Part shown: piece by piece, positions 42,070 to 50,078 of the stretch
How positions within the stretch are numbered: position 1 is the first letter of the stretch
How the letters are laid out: each line of letters starts with the position of its first letter
Assembly (NCBI RefSeq): GCF_900167955.1
Contig: NZ_FUYK01000012.1
Span: 1 to 50,078, forward strand
DNA: 50,078 nt
Reading direction: 5' to 3'
Source of the DNA: Candidatus Nitrosotalea bavarica
GTDB taxonomy: Archaea > Thermoproteota > Nitrososphaeria > Nitrososphaerales > Nitrosopumilaceae
Translations under genes and position numbers: made by a program
The notes under the pieces: generated by a model
The model's database searches: none
Told to the model about the DNA's origin: nothing
What the model saw: only the letters and a program-made list of their open reading frames with translations

Positions 42070-42234
42070 TCCATTTTTCATCTTTTTGGGTAAGTGGTTA
42101 ACATGAACAATACTGAAAATATAACACAAAATTATCGTATATTTAATAATTTAAAATCATAAAGTTATCAACCGTGTAATTATTTTATATGACATCCAGA
42201 ATCCTTTATCGAAGATTAAAACTATTTTTGCCAT

Positions 42235-42324
42235 ATGAAGTTGGATGAAATGTCTTTAGATGACCATGTTAATTTCTATGAATTAGATTGCATCACATGT
42301 ACGGATGAATGGCATGAACAATAG
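42235..42324 (+). CDS. possible 29-residue CxxC peptide
   Basis: The frame starts MKLDEMSLDDHVNFYELDCI and ends TCTDEWHEQ, with CITC at 19-22. It overlaps the first codons of the next pilin gene in another frame. It is acidic, unlike random AT-rich sequence, but coding is not shown. Confidence 0.25.
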   Translation: MKLDEMSLDDHVNFYELDCITCTDEWHEQ

Positions 42325-43999
42325 AAGGGGTATAAGCACTGTAGTTGGAGCTGTTTTTTTCGTCATTATTTTCACAACTGCAGTAACTTTTGTTACTTAT
42401 GATATGAATTTACTAAATAATTTTACTAGTGCATTTGTAACAAAAAGTCAATCCGATGCCGATGCAAACCATGAAGAATTTTCAATAACCAAAGTAACAC
42501 TTGCTAACAACAAATTCAATATTACGGTTCAAAATTCTGGAAATATTCCAATAACTATTAACAGACTGTGGATTCAGAACAAAACTGATATCACTTGGGG
42601 TACTTCAAAATATGATATTAACCAAATTGTATACCCTGGAAATTCCCTTTCTGAGATAGGACAAAGCCTTCCACTTTATGCCAAACCAACTCAAGGATAT
42701 GACATTAAACTAGTTACAATGCGTGGAAATGTCAAGGAGTTTTTTGTAAACTCTGCAAGTCAAGCACCGGTATATTTGCAATTATTTGCATTGCCATCTA
42801 CTATCTCAAATAATTTTATCACCACTCTACTTCTTGGAGTAACAAATAACATGACAAATGGTGGCGCCCTCACCAATATTGTGCCAAATATGGCAGTTAG
42901 TAATGTGACAGGTTTTGGTAAAGCTACCCTGATTTCAGGTCCAACTCCATCTTCCTATCCACTTTTGAATGGCGGGGCTGAAACATTTTTTGAGTGGAAT
43001 TATAACATTAATGGTACTAATGGCTACACAGTTAATTTCAAAGCATCACTTCAAAATGGATATCTCTATAACAATGCTTCACAAAATGTCGTACTAAATA
43101 CAGCTACCATGGGAAATGTAGAAGCATATAGCACATATTCTACTAGCCATACTTTGTTATATACGGAAGATACTGTTAATTTCAATACTACCTCTGCAAC
43201 TACGGCTGCAACTTTGCCAACCTCGGTTGGACATACTGGTAAAACTTTCACTATAAGAGATGGTTCTGTTTCTGCTGGGAACCTTGTGAAAATCCTTACT
43301 ACATCTTCACAAACAATTGATGGATATTATTCTCCTTCTGGCTCTATGAATCTTACACATCAAGATCAAATCGTCAAGGTCATCAGTGACGGTTCCAACT
43401 GGAAAACAGTCGGATTCAATCCATCAGAACCAGTAGATTATTTCATGAGAGGGTCAACAACAGCATGGTATGGTAATGCAATACTCCCTACTAATTCAAG
43501 TATAATAATTTCAACACCGTCCACATTGAGAGCAACTCCTTGGGTCGTTCCGCATACAATAACAATTAATGAGATCCAGACAGAAATTTCTAGCCAAGCA
43601 AATCCTACAACTACAACATGTCATATAGGAATTTATCGAGATAATGGTAATGTATATCCTCAAACATTAGTTTCAGGAAGCGATGTTAACACATTTACAA
43701 CTACCACATCAGTTAAAACTTTGACATTTGGAACTCCAATCACACTTACTAAAGGACTCTATTGGCAAGCTTGGACTTGTGGTACGGCAGCAACAACTCA
43801 GCCGACTTTTAGAGCAAATACTGTAGACGTAATCCCGCCAGTGCTAGGTTATGTCAGCACAATGGGTGCAAAAGGATTTGGAACTGCATATACAGTGAAC
43901 TTTACTTATGGTTCATTACCGACTACGTATCCATCTGGTGCTACTATACTAACAGCTACACCCACACCTATGATTTTAGTAGAGATACAAAAAGGATAA
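42305..43999 (+). CDS. large pilin-like protein with phage tail-fibre-like modules
   Basis: A 564-residue protein. Residues 5-30 carry a class III signal with pilin helix (NRRGISTVVGAVFFVIIFTT). Residues 55-270 are Thr/Asn-rich beta domains. Residues 285-372 resemble phage and virus fibre modules (TLPTSVGHTGKTFTIRDGSV, then SSQTIDGYYSPSGSMNL and VISDGSNWKTVG). A second module, about 376-530, reads like tail-protein receptor domains (HIGIYRDNGNVYPQTLVSG, then LTKGLYWQAWTC). Many N-x-S/T sites suggest glycosylation. Probably a surface adhesin of the pilus. Confidence 0.82.
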   Translation: MNGMNNRRGISTVVGAVFFVIIFTTAVTFVTYDMNLLNNFTSAFVTKSQSDADANHEEFSITKVTLANNKFNITVQNSGNIPITINRLWIQNKTDITWGTSKYDINQIVYPGNSLSEIGQSLPLYAKPTQGYDIKLVTMRGNVKEFFVNSASQAPVYLQLFALPSTISNNFITTLLLGVTNNMTNGGALTNIVPNMAVSNVTGFGKATLISGPTPSSYPLLNGGAETFFEWNYNINGTNGYTVNFKASLQNGYLYNNASQNVVLNTATMGNVEAYSTYSTSHTLLYTEDTVNFNTTSATTAATLPTSVGHTGKTFTIRDGSVSAGNLVKILTTSSQTIDGYYSPSGSMNLTHQDQIVKVISDGSNWKTVGFNPSEPVDYFMRGSTTAWYGNAILPTNSSIIISTPSTLRATPWVVPHTITINEIQTEISSQANPTTTTCHIGIYRDNGNVYPQTLVSGSDVNTFTTTTSVKTLTFGTPITLTKGLYWQAWTCGTAATTQPTFRANTVDVIPPVLGYVSTMGAKGFGTAYTVNFTYGSLPTTYPSGATILTATPTPMILVEIQKG

Positions 44000-44123
44000 A
44001 ACTCATTTTAATAATTTTCATCAATTTACAAAAGAGGGTTTTCAAATTACATGATATTTGGTATTACACATACTGTTTTTATCTAAAAATTCTATTATCG
44101 AGGCATATGTGTATTTCGTATAC

Positions 44124-44633
44124 TTACATTTGCTGTTCTATGATCTGACCCTGATCTATGGGTGACATTATCTCGATTTGTTCATGCAACAATTCGTTTT
44201 GACTAGAAAAACCAACTGCGTTCATGTCATTTGATTCATGTACTGATTCAGAAACAATCTTTTCTGTCTGTGACGCATATGACATTTGTGAGAGTCTATA
44301 TGCTGGACATGGTATCTGCATGCTCTTTGACATGATAAAAAATAGTGGAAAGATTTCTTGATATATTAAATTTAAAATTACTGGAATATTTTTTTCGTCT
44401 GGACTTAGTTGCTTTGATATTTCAACCTGGTCTCCATAAAGTGTGGCCAACCCATCTACTGTAATTTTGGCATTTGTAGGATTGGACAAGAGAACAAGCT
44501 TGTATTTTAGTACAACTTCTGAATCTCTGTTTTCTACTTCATCAAGTGACGCCTCTATGTTATATTTTACAAAACCATGTTCATTTTTTAATTTTGAAAA
44601 TGATACTGAATTAATCTCTATTTTTAGATTCAT
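44124..44633 (-). CDS. hypothetical protein, possibly SecB-like
   Basis: A 169-residue soluble protein. Its pattern of alternating beta strands (VSFSKLKNEHGFVKYNIEA, then EVVLKYKLVLLSNPTNAKIT) followed by a helix (NLIYQEIFPLFFIMSKSMQ) recalls SecB-type chaperones. The last 60 residues are Ser/Gln-rich. The likeness is by eye only and other beta-barrel-like folds are possible. It lies alone on the minus strand within the pilus locus. Confidence 0.5.
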   Translation of the reverse strand: MNLKIEINSVSFSKLKNEHGFVKYNIEASLDEVENRDSEVVLKYKLVLLSNPTNAKITVDGLATLYGDQVEISKQLSPDEKNIPVILNLIYQEIFPLFFIMSKSMQIPCPAYRLSQMSYASQTEKIVSESVHESNDMNAVGFSSQNELLHEQIEIMSPIDQGQIIEQQM

Positions 44634-44725
44634 GAATATATGAAAATATTATAAAACTTAACCACCTGTGTGTAGTTTGATGATACACGTCATGCGTTTT
44701 AGTGTGCTTTATCTAATGCATACAT

Positions 44726-45736
44726 GTGAATATCAAAAACCTGCCTGACCAAAGGATGAAAGAAGTCACAAATTCAAAAATCCATGATGAGAATTTCACT
44801 CTGAATATTCATGTCTCTACGTTAAAAAAAAGCACACATGCCCTGTCTAAAAATTATGACATAAAAAAATACCTCGATCCAGAAAAATTCTCATTCTCGC
44901 CTGAAATATCTGAACTTATACCACGGGATACTCCTCCGTACCTTGATAATGGTGAAAAATACGTCGAACGAATTGCAAGAGCTTTATCATTTTTTAAACA
45001 ATGTGCGCTTATTGGACCCAGCGGTACTGGGAAAACCCATATTGTATATCTAGTAGCAGAGCTTGCTGGTCTTCCAATATGGGAGATCAACTGTGGTTTA
45101 CAAACATCAGTTTTTGATCTTTTTGGAAGATATGTTGGGCTGGGAAAAGAAAATTGGATTGATGGATTGATAACATCTTGGAGCCGATATGGGGGAATAT
45201 TGTATCTTGATGAAGCAAATATGATGAAGCAAGATATTGCTACAAGACTTAATCCTATTTTGGATCAACGAGGTCACATGGTTTTAACAGAAAAAGATAA
45301 TGAAATAATTCAACGTCATAAAGATGCTTTTTTAATAATCAGTATGAATCCAGTATCTTCTGAATTTGCAGGCACTAAACCAATAAACGCTGCAATGAGA
45401 AGGAGAATGAGTGTCTGGCTAAACTTTGACTATATGAGCGTGGGTTCAAAGATTGACGAAAAAGAGATAGATCTTTTAATTAGAAAAACCAATGGCTTGA
45501 GCAGACAAGATGCCGAAATAATAGTCAGAGTTGGTGCCGATCTACGAAAGCAATACAAATCAGGTGATCTTCCATATGGTCCCTCTGTAGGCGATCTATT
45601 GAACTGGGCATTACTAATTTCTGATGGTGCTTCACTAAAAGACGCTGCAGAAGAAACAATAATTTCACTCACTAGTGATGATATCGAAGTCCAAGGGATG
45701 GTAAGAAAGATAATTTGTAAAATAGCTGGAATCTGA
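44726..45736 (+). CDS. MoxR-family AAA+ ATPase
   Basis: A 336-residue ATPase with Walker A GPSGTGKT (97-104), Walker B ILYLDEANM (about 158-166), the MoxR-type INCGLQTSVFDLFGRYVG and sensor region IISMNPVSSEFAG, and arginine-rich RRRMSVWLNF. It fits the MoxR/NorQ/CbbQ group that work with VWA proteins to activate or remodel targets. GTG 44726 is used; ATG 44756 is an alternative. The stop overlaps the VWA start by one base. Confidence 0.88.
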   Translation: MNIKNLPDQRMKEVTNSKIHDENFTLNIHVSTLKKSTHALSKNYDIKKYLDPEKFSFSPEISELIPRDTPPYLDNGEKYVERIARALSFFKQCALIGPSGTGKTHIVYLVAELAGLPIWEINCGLQTSVFDLFGRYVGLGKENWIDGLITSWSRYGGILYLDEANMMKQDIATRLNPILDQRGHMVLTEKDNEIIQRHKDAFLIISMNPVSSEFAGTKPINAAMRRRMSVWLNFDYMSVGSKIDEKEIDLLIRKTNGLSRQDAEIIVRVGADLRKQYKSGDLPYGPSVGDLLNWALLISDGASLKDAAEETIISLTSDDIEVQGMVRKIICKIAGI

Positions 45737-47286
45737 TGAAAGACAAAAGACCCAGTTTTTTAGAATTATCTGAAGATATTTTTTACAATTTTTCTCAGAT
45801 AAAACCCGGTAGTCTAAATCTTGTTTTCTCAAAAAGGGCATTGTTTCCAGTTATGAAATATGGCTCTGAACCAGAAATTATTATTCCATTGCCAAGAAAG
45901 CGGGACAACAAATATCTGTTTGAAGGCATGTTATTTGATAGCGATTCAAATGGGAGAAGAAATCTTTGGTGCTTGTTTTTGGCAACAATCTATCACCTTG
46001 CAGCTCATGCCTGCGTTTCAAGATATTCGATATACGAGTCTTGGAAGAAATCCAAGACAGAAGATGTCTGTTTACGTGTAATAGACCATATCGAGGACAT
46101 TTCTGTTGAAAGATACATTTCTCATACTGATTCTGAGATTTGGGAAAATATGAAAAATATTGATCTTAAATTTATGTCTGAGACTCGAAAAAATTATTGT
46201 AATTCTTGGGATGAAGATTTGAAATTTTTTGGATTATCTAATAAAGAAAAAATTACCAAGATACGAACGAGTATGATAAATAAACAAGATGATGTCATAT
46301 TATTTGCAAATTTGCTTTATAAAAATAGGGGACTGTTACTCACAGAAATTCCTCCCTACTATGAAAGACACGATGTGAAACAAATACTGAAAACTGAACA
46401 ACAAAGTCCAGATTTTGAGCCACGTGGGTCATTCCAAGAAAATACGGTACAACTTGATGAACTGTGGTTAGCAGATGAACAATTCAAATCAAAATTGCTT
46501 AGAAGATACAAAAAGAATTTGAAAGATCTTAATTTTGGCACAATTACTATTCCACAAGGAAATTTCCATAATTTTTTGCAAATCAAAGAAAAAGTAGCCC
46601 CATTATTGAGGAGAGTTCGTCAACAGATACTAATGGTAGCAAACCATTTTGATGAACCAAAAATTGATGCGATGGGTTATCTGAACATGCAAATGGCAAT
46701 ACAATCTATTGCATCAGAAGGACAATGTGTTGATGTTTTTGAACGAGATGAAATAAGACGAGTTGAACAAGCATGGGTGATTTTGATAGATAATAGTGCA
46801 AGTATGAATTTGCGGTTTGAACAAATAAAAGAATTTACCGTTTGTATCGCTGAAGCAGCAAATGATCTTACAGAAAAATCTGATGCATGGGCATTATTTA
46901 GTTTTAGTAATGATTTACAAATCTTAAAAGATTTTGAAGAAAAATATGATCATGAAGTGCAAGCACGAATTGGTTCGTTAGAAAATAATGGATTGTCGTT
47001 ATTACCGGATGCGATAGAATTGGCTCGTAGGATGTTATTAGATGACTTACGAGAACGAAAGTATATTTTTATTATTACTGATGGGCATCCGTCAGGTTAT
47101 GAGAGAATAAATCAACATCTTGCTAAAATTGCCAAAAAACTTGATGCGTCGGGAGTGTCTTTAATTGCCATAGGTGTATCCAAACATACCTCAAAGCGTT
47201 TTAGAAATAGTATGCGTGGCTCCTCCAATCTTGGACAACTTGTAGCCAAGTTCATTACTGCCTACAAGACTGTCTCATCAGACTAG
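45736..47286 (+). CDS. VWA-domain protein, MoxR partner (NorD/CbbO-like)
   Basis: A 516-residue protein. A long helical N-terminal part (1-340) leads to a C-terminal VWA domain with an intact MIDAS (LIDNSASMNL, D352, S354 and S356) plus the FIITDGHPSG motif. This order matches NorD/CbbO-type partners of MoxR ATPases. The HLAAHACVSRY stretch (about 87-97) could hold a metal. It shares one base with the MoxR gene, so the two are a translated unit. Confidence 0.86.
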   Translation: MKDKRPSFLELSEDIFYNFSQIKPGSLNLVFSKRALFPVMKYGSEPEIIIPLPRKRDNKYLFEGMLFDSDSNGRRNLWCLFLATIYHLAAHACVSRYSIYESWKKSKTEDVCLRVIDHIEDISVERYISHTDSEIWENMKNIDLKFMSETRKNYCNSWDEDLKFFGLSNKEKITKIRTSMINKQDDVILFANLLYKNRGLLLTEIPPYYERHDVKQILKTEQQSPDFEPRGSFQENTVQLDELWLADEQFKSKLLRRYKKNLKDLNFGTITIPQGNFHNFLQIKEKVAPLLRRVRQQILMVANHFDEPKIDAMGYLNMQMAIQSIASEGQCVDVFERDEIRRVEQAWVILIDNSASMNLRFEQIKEFTVCIAEAANDLTEKSDAWALFSFSNDLQILKDFEEKYDHEVQARIGSLENNGLSLLPDAIELARRMLLDDLRERKYIFIITDGHPSGYERINQHLAKIAKKLDASGVSLIAIGVSKHTSKRFRNSMRGSSNLGQLVAKFITAYKTVSSD

Positions 47287-47343
47287 GTGTAAGTCAAAAT
47301 TACATGCTAGGTGAGATATTCTCCATTGACACACTTGCTAATA

Positions 47344-48039
47344 ATGAATATGTTCCTTAGAACAAAGAACAGAAAAGCAATCAGTGCTGTGCTTACTACA
47401 CTGATCATCTTAGTTGCGTCAGTCGTTCTTGGAACAGGTGTAGTACTATATGGTACAAGCCTATTCCAGACAGGTGCTCAATCATCCGGCGTCACAGCTC
47501 AAGGTGCTCATGTGTGGGTAAATGCCACTTCAGGTATCTCACCAACCTATGTGTGGGGCGCTGCAGAGGTTCGAAATAGTGGAGAAAAGATATTGTCTGT
47601 AGACCAGATTAGTGTACGTGGTAGTCAAATACCATTTGCAAACTGGTATTATGACAGTAATCCTACTAGAGTCACTACTGCAAACTTCCAGTCTCAGCTG
47701 AACTTTACTGGAACTGCAACAACTGCATACATTGCTGCCCATCCTGGTGTTACAAGTGGTATGATGCAAAGTTATGCTGCTGCTGCACCAAATGGATGTG
47801 CTATTAGTTCAACTCAATTTTACATCAATGAGTTTGGTCTATTAAGTACAAATCCAGCTATGTGCTTCACACAAGCATCCGGTCCAATTTCGTTGAAGCC
47901 AGGTGATAGAGTAGTGGTATACTTCCAAGTTCCAACCGGAATTTTTACTACGGTTGATGCTGGCTCACAAAGCAGTGTAGCAATCTACGCTGGCAGTGTA
48001 GGCGCACCACAATCAATCACTGTGGAAAGCAAATCCTAG
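47344..48039 (+). CDS. major pilin/archaellin-like protein
   Basis: From ATG 47344 the protein has 231 residues. The N-terminus NRKAISAVLTTLIILVASVV fits a class III signal peptide cut before or at the A-I/S site, with the hydrophobic assembly helix after it. The body is Ser/Thr/Ala-rich and low in charge, with regular G/A patterns like filament subunits, and it holds a pair of cysteines (CAISST and MCFTQ). The start upstream at 47311 (GTG) would add an odd leader. It directly precedes the assembly ATPase. Confidence 0.85.
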   Translation: MNMFLRTKNRKAISAVLTTLIILVASVVLGTGVVLYGTSLFQTGAQSSGVTAQGAHVWVNATSGISPTYVWGAAEVRNSGEKILSVDQISVRGSQIPFANWYYDSNPTRVTTANFQSQLNFTGTATTAYIAAHPGVTSGMMQSYAAAAPNGCAISSTQFYINEFGLLSTNPAMCFTQASGPISLKPGDRVVVYFQVPTGIFTTVDAGSQSSVAIYAGSVGAPQSITVESKS

Positions 48040-48091
48040 AGGCTAAAAAATGCCCACCCCTTTTTCCTTTTTTATTTTTGGTGATTAGCAA

Positions 48092-49642
48092 ATGAAAGAC
48101 AAATCAAAAAAATCCCAAGAAATTGAAACTTTTTTGGCAAGTCAAATCATGGATGAAGGACAAAGTCAAATTCCCTCGGGTTATGAAATTGTAAAAAAGT
48201 ATCCGTTACTGCCACCCTTTAGCTATGCAAATATCTTGTATAATACAGAAAAGTCTACCTATCTCTATTTTGTGGATGAACTACGCCTAAACAGAGAAGA
48301 TACAATGATCTTTCAAACGCTTTACAAACTCATTGAAGAAAGTCTAGAATCTCCATCCGAATCTGGGGGCAATCAAAATTTTGAAGGCCATCTCAATGCT
48401 ATTCTTAAGGAAAATGAGAAGATGTTTCTGAATCACTCTAGTATGAGTAGTATGGAGAAGGTAAAATATTATTTGAAACGTGACATCGTAGGGTTTGGTC
48501 TAATTGATCCACTGATGCATGACGTAAACATCGAGGACGTAAGCTGTAGTGGAACTGATAAACCAATTTTCATATGGCATAGAAATTATGATAGCATCCC
48601 AACAAATATTCAATATGCATCAAATGAACAATTGAATTCATTTGTTTCTCGAATTGTATTTCGAGCTGGAAAACACATCAGTACTGCATTCCCAATATCT
48701 GATTTGGCGTTACAGGGAAATCATAGAATCTCAGTTTTATATCAGAAGGAAGTTACACCAAAAGGAACAAGCTTTACAATAAGAAAATTCAGGGAAGATC
48801 CTTATACTGTAATTGACTTGATAAAATTTGGAACCATAAGCATATCAATTGCAGCGTATCTATGGATGCTAGTAGAAGCAAAACAGTCTTTTATAATAAT
48901 AGGCTCAACTGGTAGCGGAAAGACTACAATACTTAATGCAATTACAGGTCTTGTTCACCCTGATTACAAAATTTTCTCAGTAGAAGATGTTGCTGAAATT
49001 AATATCAATCATGAAAACTGGTTCACACTAGTTTCAAGAAGTGGGTTTGGCTTGAGTGGTGAAGGTGAAATTGGAATGTATGATTTGATTAAGGCAGGAG
49101 TACGACATAGGCCTGATTATATTGTAGTGGGTGAAATTAGAGGCTCTGAAGCATATGTGATGTTTCAGGCCATGGCTACAGGCCACGGTGGTTTGTGTAC
49201 AATGCATGCAGACGGGCTCGAATCTGCAATAAAAAGACTACAACAAAAGCCAATGGATATACCTCCTGCATATATCTCGCTAATGAACTGTGCAGTAGTC
49301 ATAAAAAGGGTAAAGGAAAATTCTACAGGGCAGAGCAGTAGAAGAGCTATTGCTGTATCGGAAATAATATCTTCCAACTCTTCATATCCAGCTTTTTCGT
49401 GGAACCCAAAAACAGATAATTTTGATGACAATCTAAAAGATAGTAATCTATTTAAAAAAATGGCAGATGCATCAGGTCGTGATCTCAATGAACTACTTGA
49501 AGAACATGAAAAAAGAATCATGATTCTCAAATGGATGCTTGAAAATGATATTCGAAATTATAAAAAAGTGGCCGAAGTAGTTGGGAAATATTATAGAGAC
49601 CCAGAATCATTATTACAAAAAATAGAATTAGGGAATGTCTAA
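48092..49642 (+). CDS. archaeal type IV pilus/archaellum assembly ATPase (GspE/TadA/ArlI-like)
   Basis: A 516-residue secretion ATPase. The N-terminal YPLLPPFSYANILYNT is typical of archaeal members; the C-terminal half has Walker A GSTGSGKT (271-278), the Asp box VEDVAEI, Walker B YIVVGEIRGSEA and the His box GHGGLCTMHADG. It powers filament growth at the cytoplasmic face. The start lies 52 bases after the pilin; the platform gene starts on the base after the stop. Confidence 0.93.
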   Translation: MKDKSKKSQEIETFLASQIMDEGQSQIPSGYEIVKKYPLLPPFSYANILYNTEKSTYLYFVDELRLNREDTMIFQTLYKLIEESLESPSESGGNQNFEGHLNAILKENEKMFLNHSSMSSMEKVKYYLKRDIVGFGLIDPLMHDVNIEDVSCSGTDKPIFIWHRNYDSIPTNIQYASNEQLNSFVSRIVFRAGKHISTAFPISDLALQGNHRISVLYQKEVTPKGTSFTIRKFREDPYTVIDLIKFGTISISIAAYLWMLVEAKQSFIIIGSTGSGKTTILNAITGLVHPDYKIFSVEDVAEININHENWFTLVSRSGFGLSGEGEIGMYDLIKAGVRHRPDYIVVGEIRGSEAYVMFQAMATGHGGLCTMHADGLESAIKRLQQKPMDIPPAYISLMNCAVVIKRVKENSTGQSSRRAIAVSEIISSNSSYPAFSWNPKTDNFDDNLKDSNLFKKMADASGRDLNELLEEHEKRIMILKWMLENDIRNYKKVAEVVGKYYRDPESLLQKIELGNV

Positions 49643-50078
49643 ATGATTTCGCTAAAAAAACTTGATCAGGCAGATTACGAAAAAAAACAAAACAAAAAAA
49701 TCGATAGAGAATTGCCATATTTTATTACTATAATGTCATTACTTGCGTCCAGCGGACTTGGTCCTTATACTATGCTGCAGAAGATAAAAGAGATCAATCT
49801 TTTACCTATTATTCAAGGGGAAATAATTAAGATTATCAAAAGAATTGATTTACTTGGAATAGACCCACTTACTGCATTAGATCAAGCAAAAGACAGACCA
49901 TCTTCAAAAGCATTAGGTGAATTTTTGAGTGGATATGTTTCTGCCATTCAAAGTGGTGGCAATGTGGTTAATTATCTGAAAAGCAAAATGACTGGTTCAT
50001 ACGATAGGCTTGAAAATGCCGAAAAACAATCAGTTGAGAAACTCAGTGGTGTAGTTCACGGGTGGCTTACGATGCAAA
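49643..50078 (+). CDS. type IV pilus platform protein (TadC/ArlJ/GspF-like), partial
   Basis: The frame starts MISLKKLDQADYEKKQNKKI at 49643 and runs off the right edge without a stop (145 codons visible). RELPYFITIMSLLASSGLGP and the RLENAEKQSVEKLSGVV part match the cytoplasmic N-terminal region of GspF/TadC family proteins; the membrane helices lie beyond the window. It works with the ATPase as the membrane platform. Confidence 0.85.
   Translation, partial: MISLKKLDQADYEKKQNKKIDRELPYFITIMSLLASSGLGPYTMLQKIKEINLLPIIQGEIIKIIKRIDLLGIDPLTALDQAKDRPSSKALGEFLSGYVSAIQSGGNVVNYLKSKMTGSYDRLENAEKQSVEKLSGVVHGWLTMQ

Noticed and set aside
1-50078. CRISPR array or insertion sequence
   Set aside because: No regularly spaced repeats of 24-40 bases and no transposase-like protein were seen; the only tandem repeat is the 9-bp array at 1-63.

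Overview
The window looks like chromosomal DNA of an archaeon, most likely a member of the Thaumarchaeota (Nitrososphaerota). The evidence is an archaeal-type ribosomal protein cluster (eS4 and the RNase P subunit p29 embedded in it), a proteasome alpha subunit, three-part PurS/PurQ/PurL, an ESCRT-III/CdvB-like protein, class III (type IV pilin-like) signal peptides, TATA-like boxes about 25 bases before many starts, and frequent TTG/GTG starts. Base composition is AT-rich. No ammonia-oxidation gene lies in the window, so the lineage is an inference from overall gene style.

Layout. 1-3.9 kb: a tandem repeat, tRNA-Thr, a zinc-finger membrane protein, a cupin, a methyltransferase, purS, a CBS-domain protein and a rhomboid protease. 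4-9.4 kb: purine operon purQ-purL-purF, a stand-alone RAM-domain protein, then purC. 9.4-12.5 kb: an HTH regulator, a DUF371 protein, proteasome alpha, a SPOUT methyltransferase and a 34-residue membrane peptide. 12.5-20.4 kb: a tightly packed ribosomal operon (uL3, uL4, uL23, uS19, uL22, uS3, uL29, p29, uS17, uL14, uL24, eS4, uL5, uS14, uS8, uL6), followed by tRNA-Asn. uL2 is not at its usual place after uL23.

20.5-24.6 kb is an accessory stretch of small zinc-binding and coiled-coil proteins of unknown role plus a CdvB-like ESCRT-III protein. It carries five copies of a palindromic element not seen elsewhere in the window. 24.6-27.4 kb holds a thioredoxin-like/CcdA pair and a secreted protein. 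27.4-33.9 kb carries the biotin pathway (bioF, bioB, bioA on the minus strand, bioD on the plus strand), with a BirA-like operator before bioB and a nest of very small genes between bioA and bioD. 33.8-36.8 kb has purE and purK with two uncharacterised genes. 37-38.6 kb has a KaiC-like ATPase and a TrmB-like regulator.

38.8-50.1 kb is the most unusual part: a surface-filament locus. It has four proteins with class III signal peptides, a secretion/assembly ATPase and the start of its TadC/ArlJ-like membrane platform, a MoxR-type AAA+ ATPase with a VWA partner, and three uncharacterised genes. Two of the pilin-like proteins are large and modular. One carries a fibro-slime (PA14-like) domain that appears nested in a prealbumin-like fold. 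The other carries modules resembling phage tail fibres. My reading is that the ATPase and platform build a filament from the 47.3 kb pilin, the two large proteins act as adhesive minor subunits, and the MoxR/VWA pair remodels or activates some component. This is a hypothesis drawn from gene neighbourhood.
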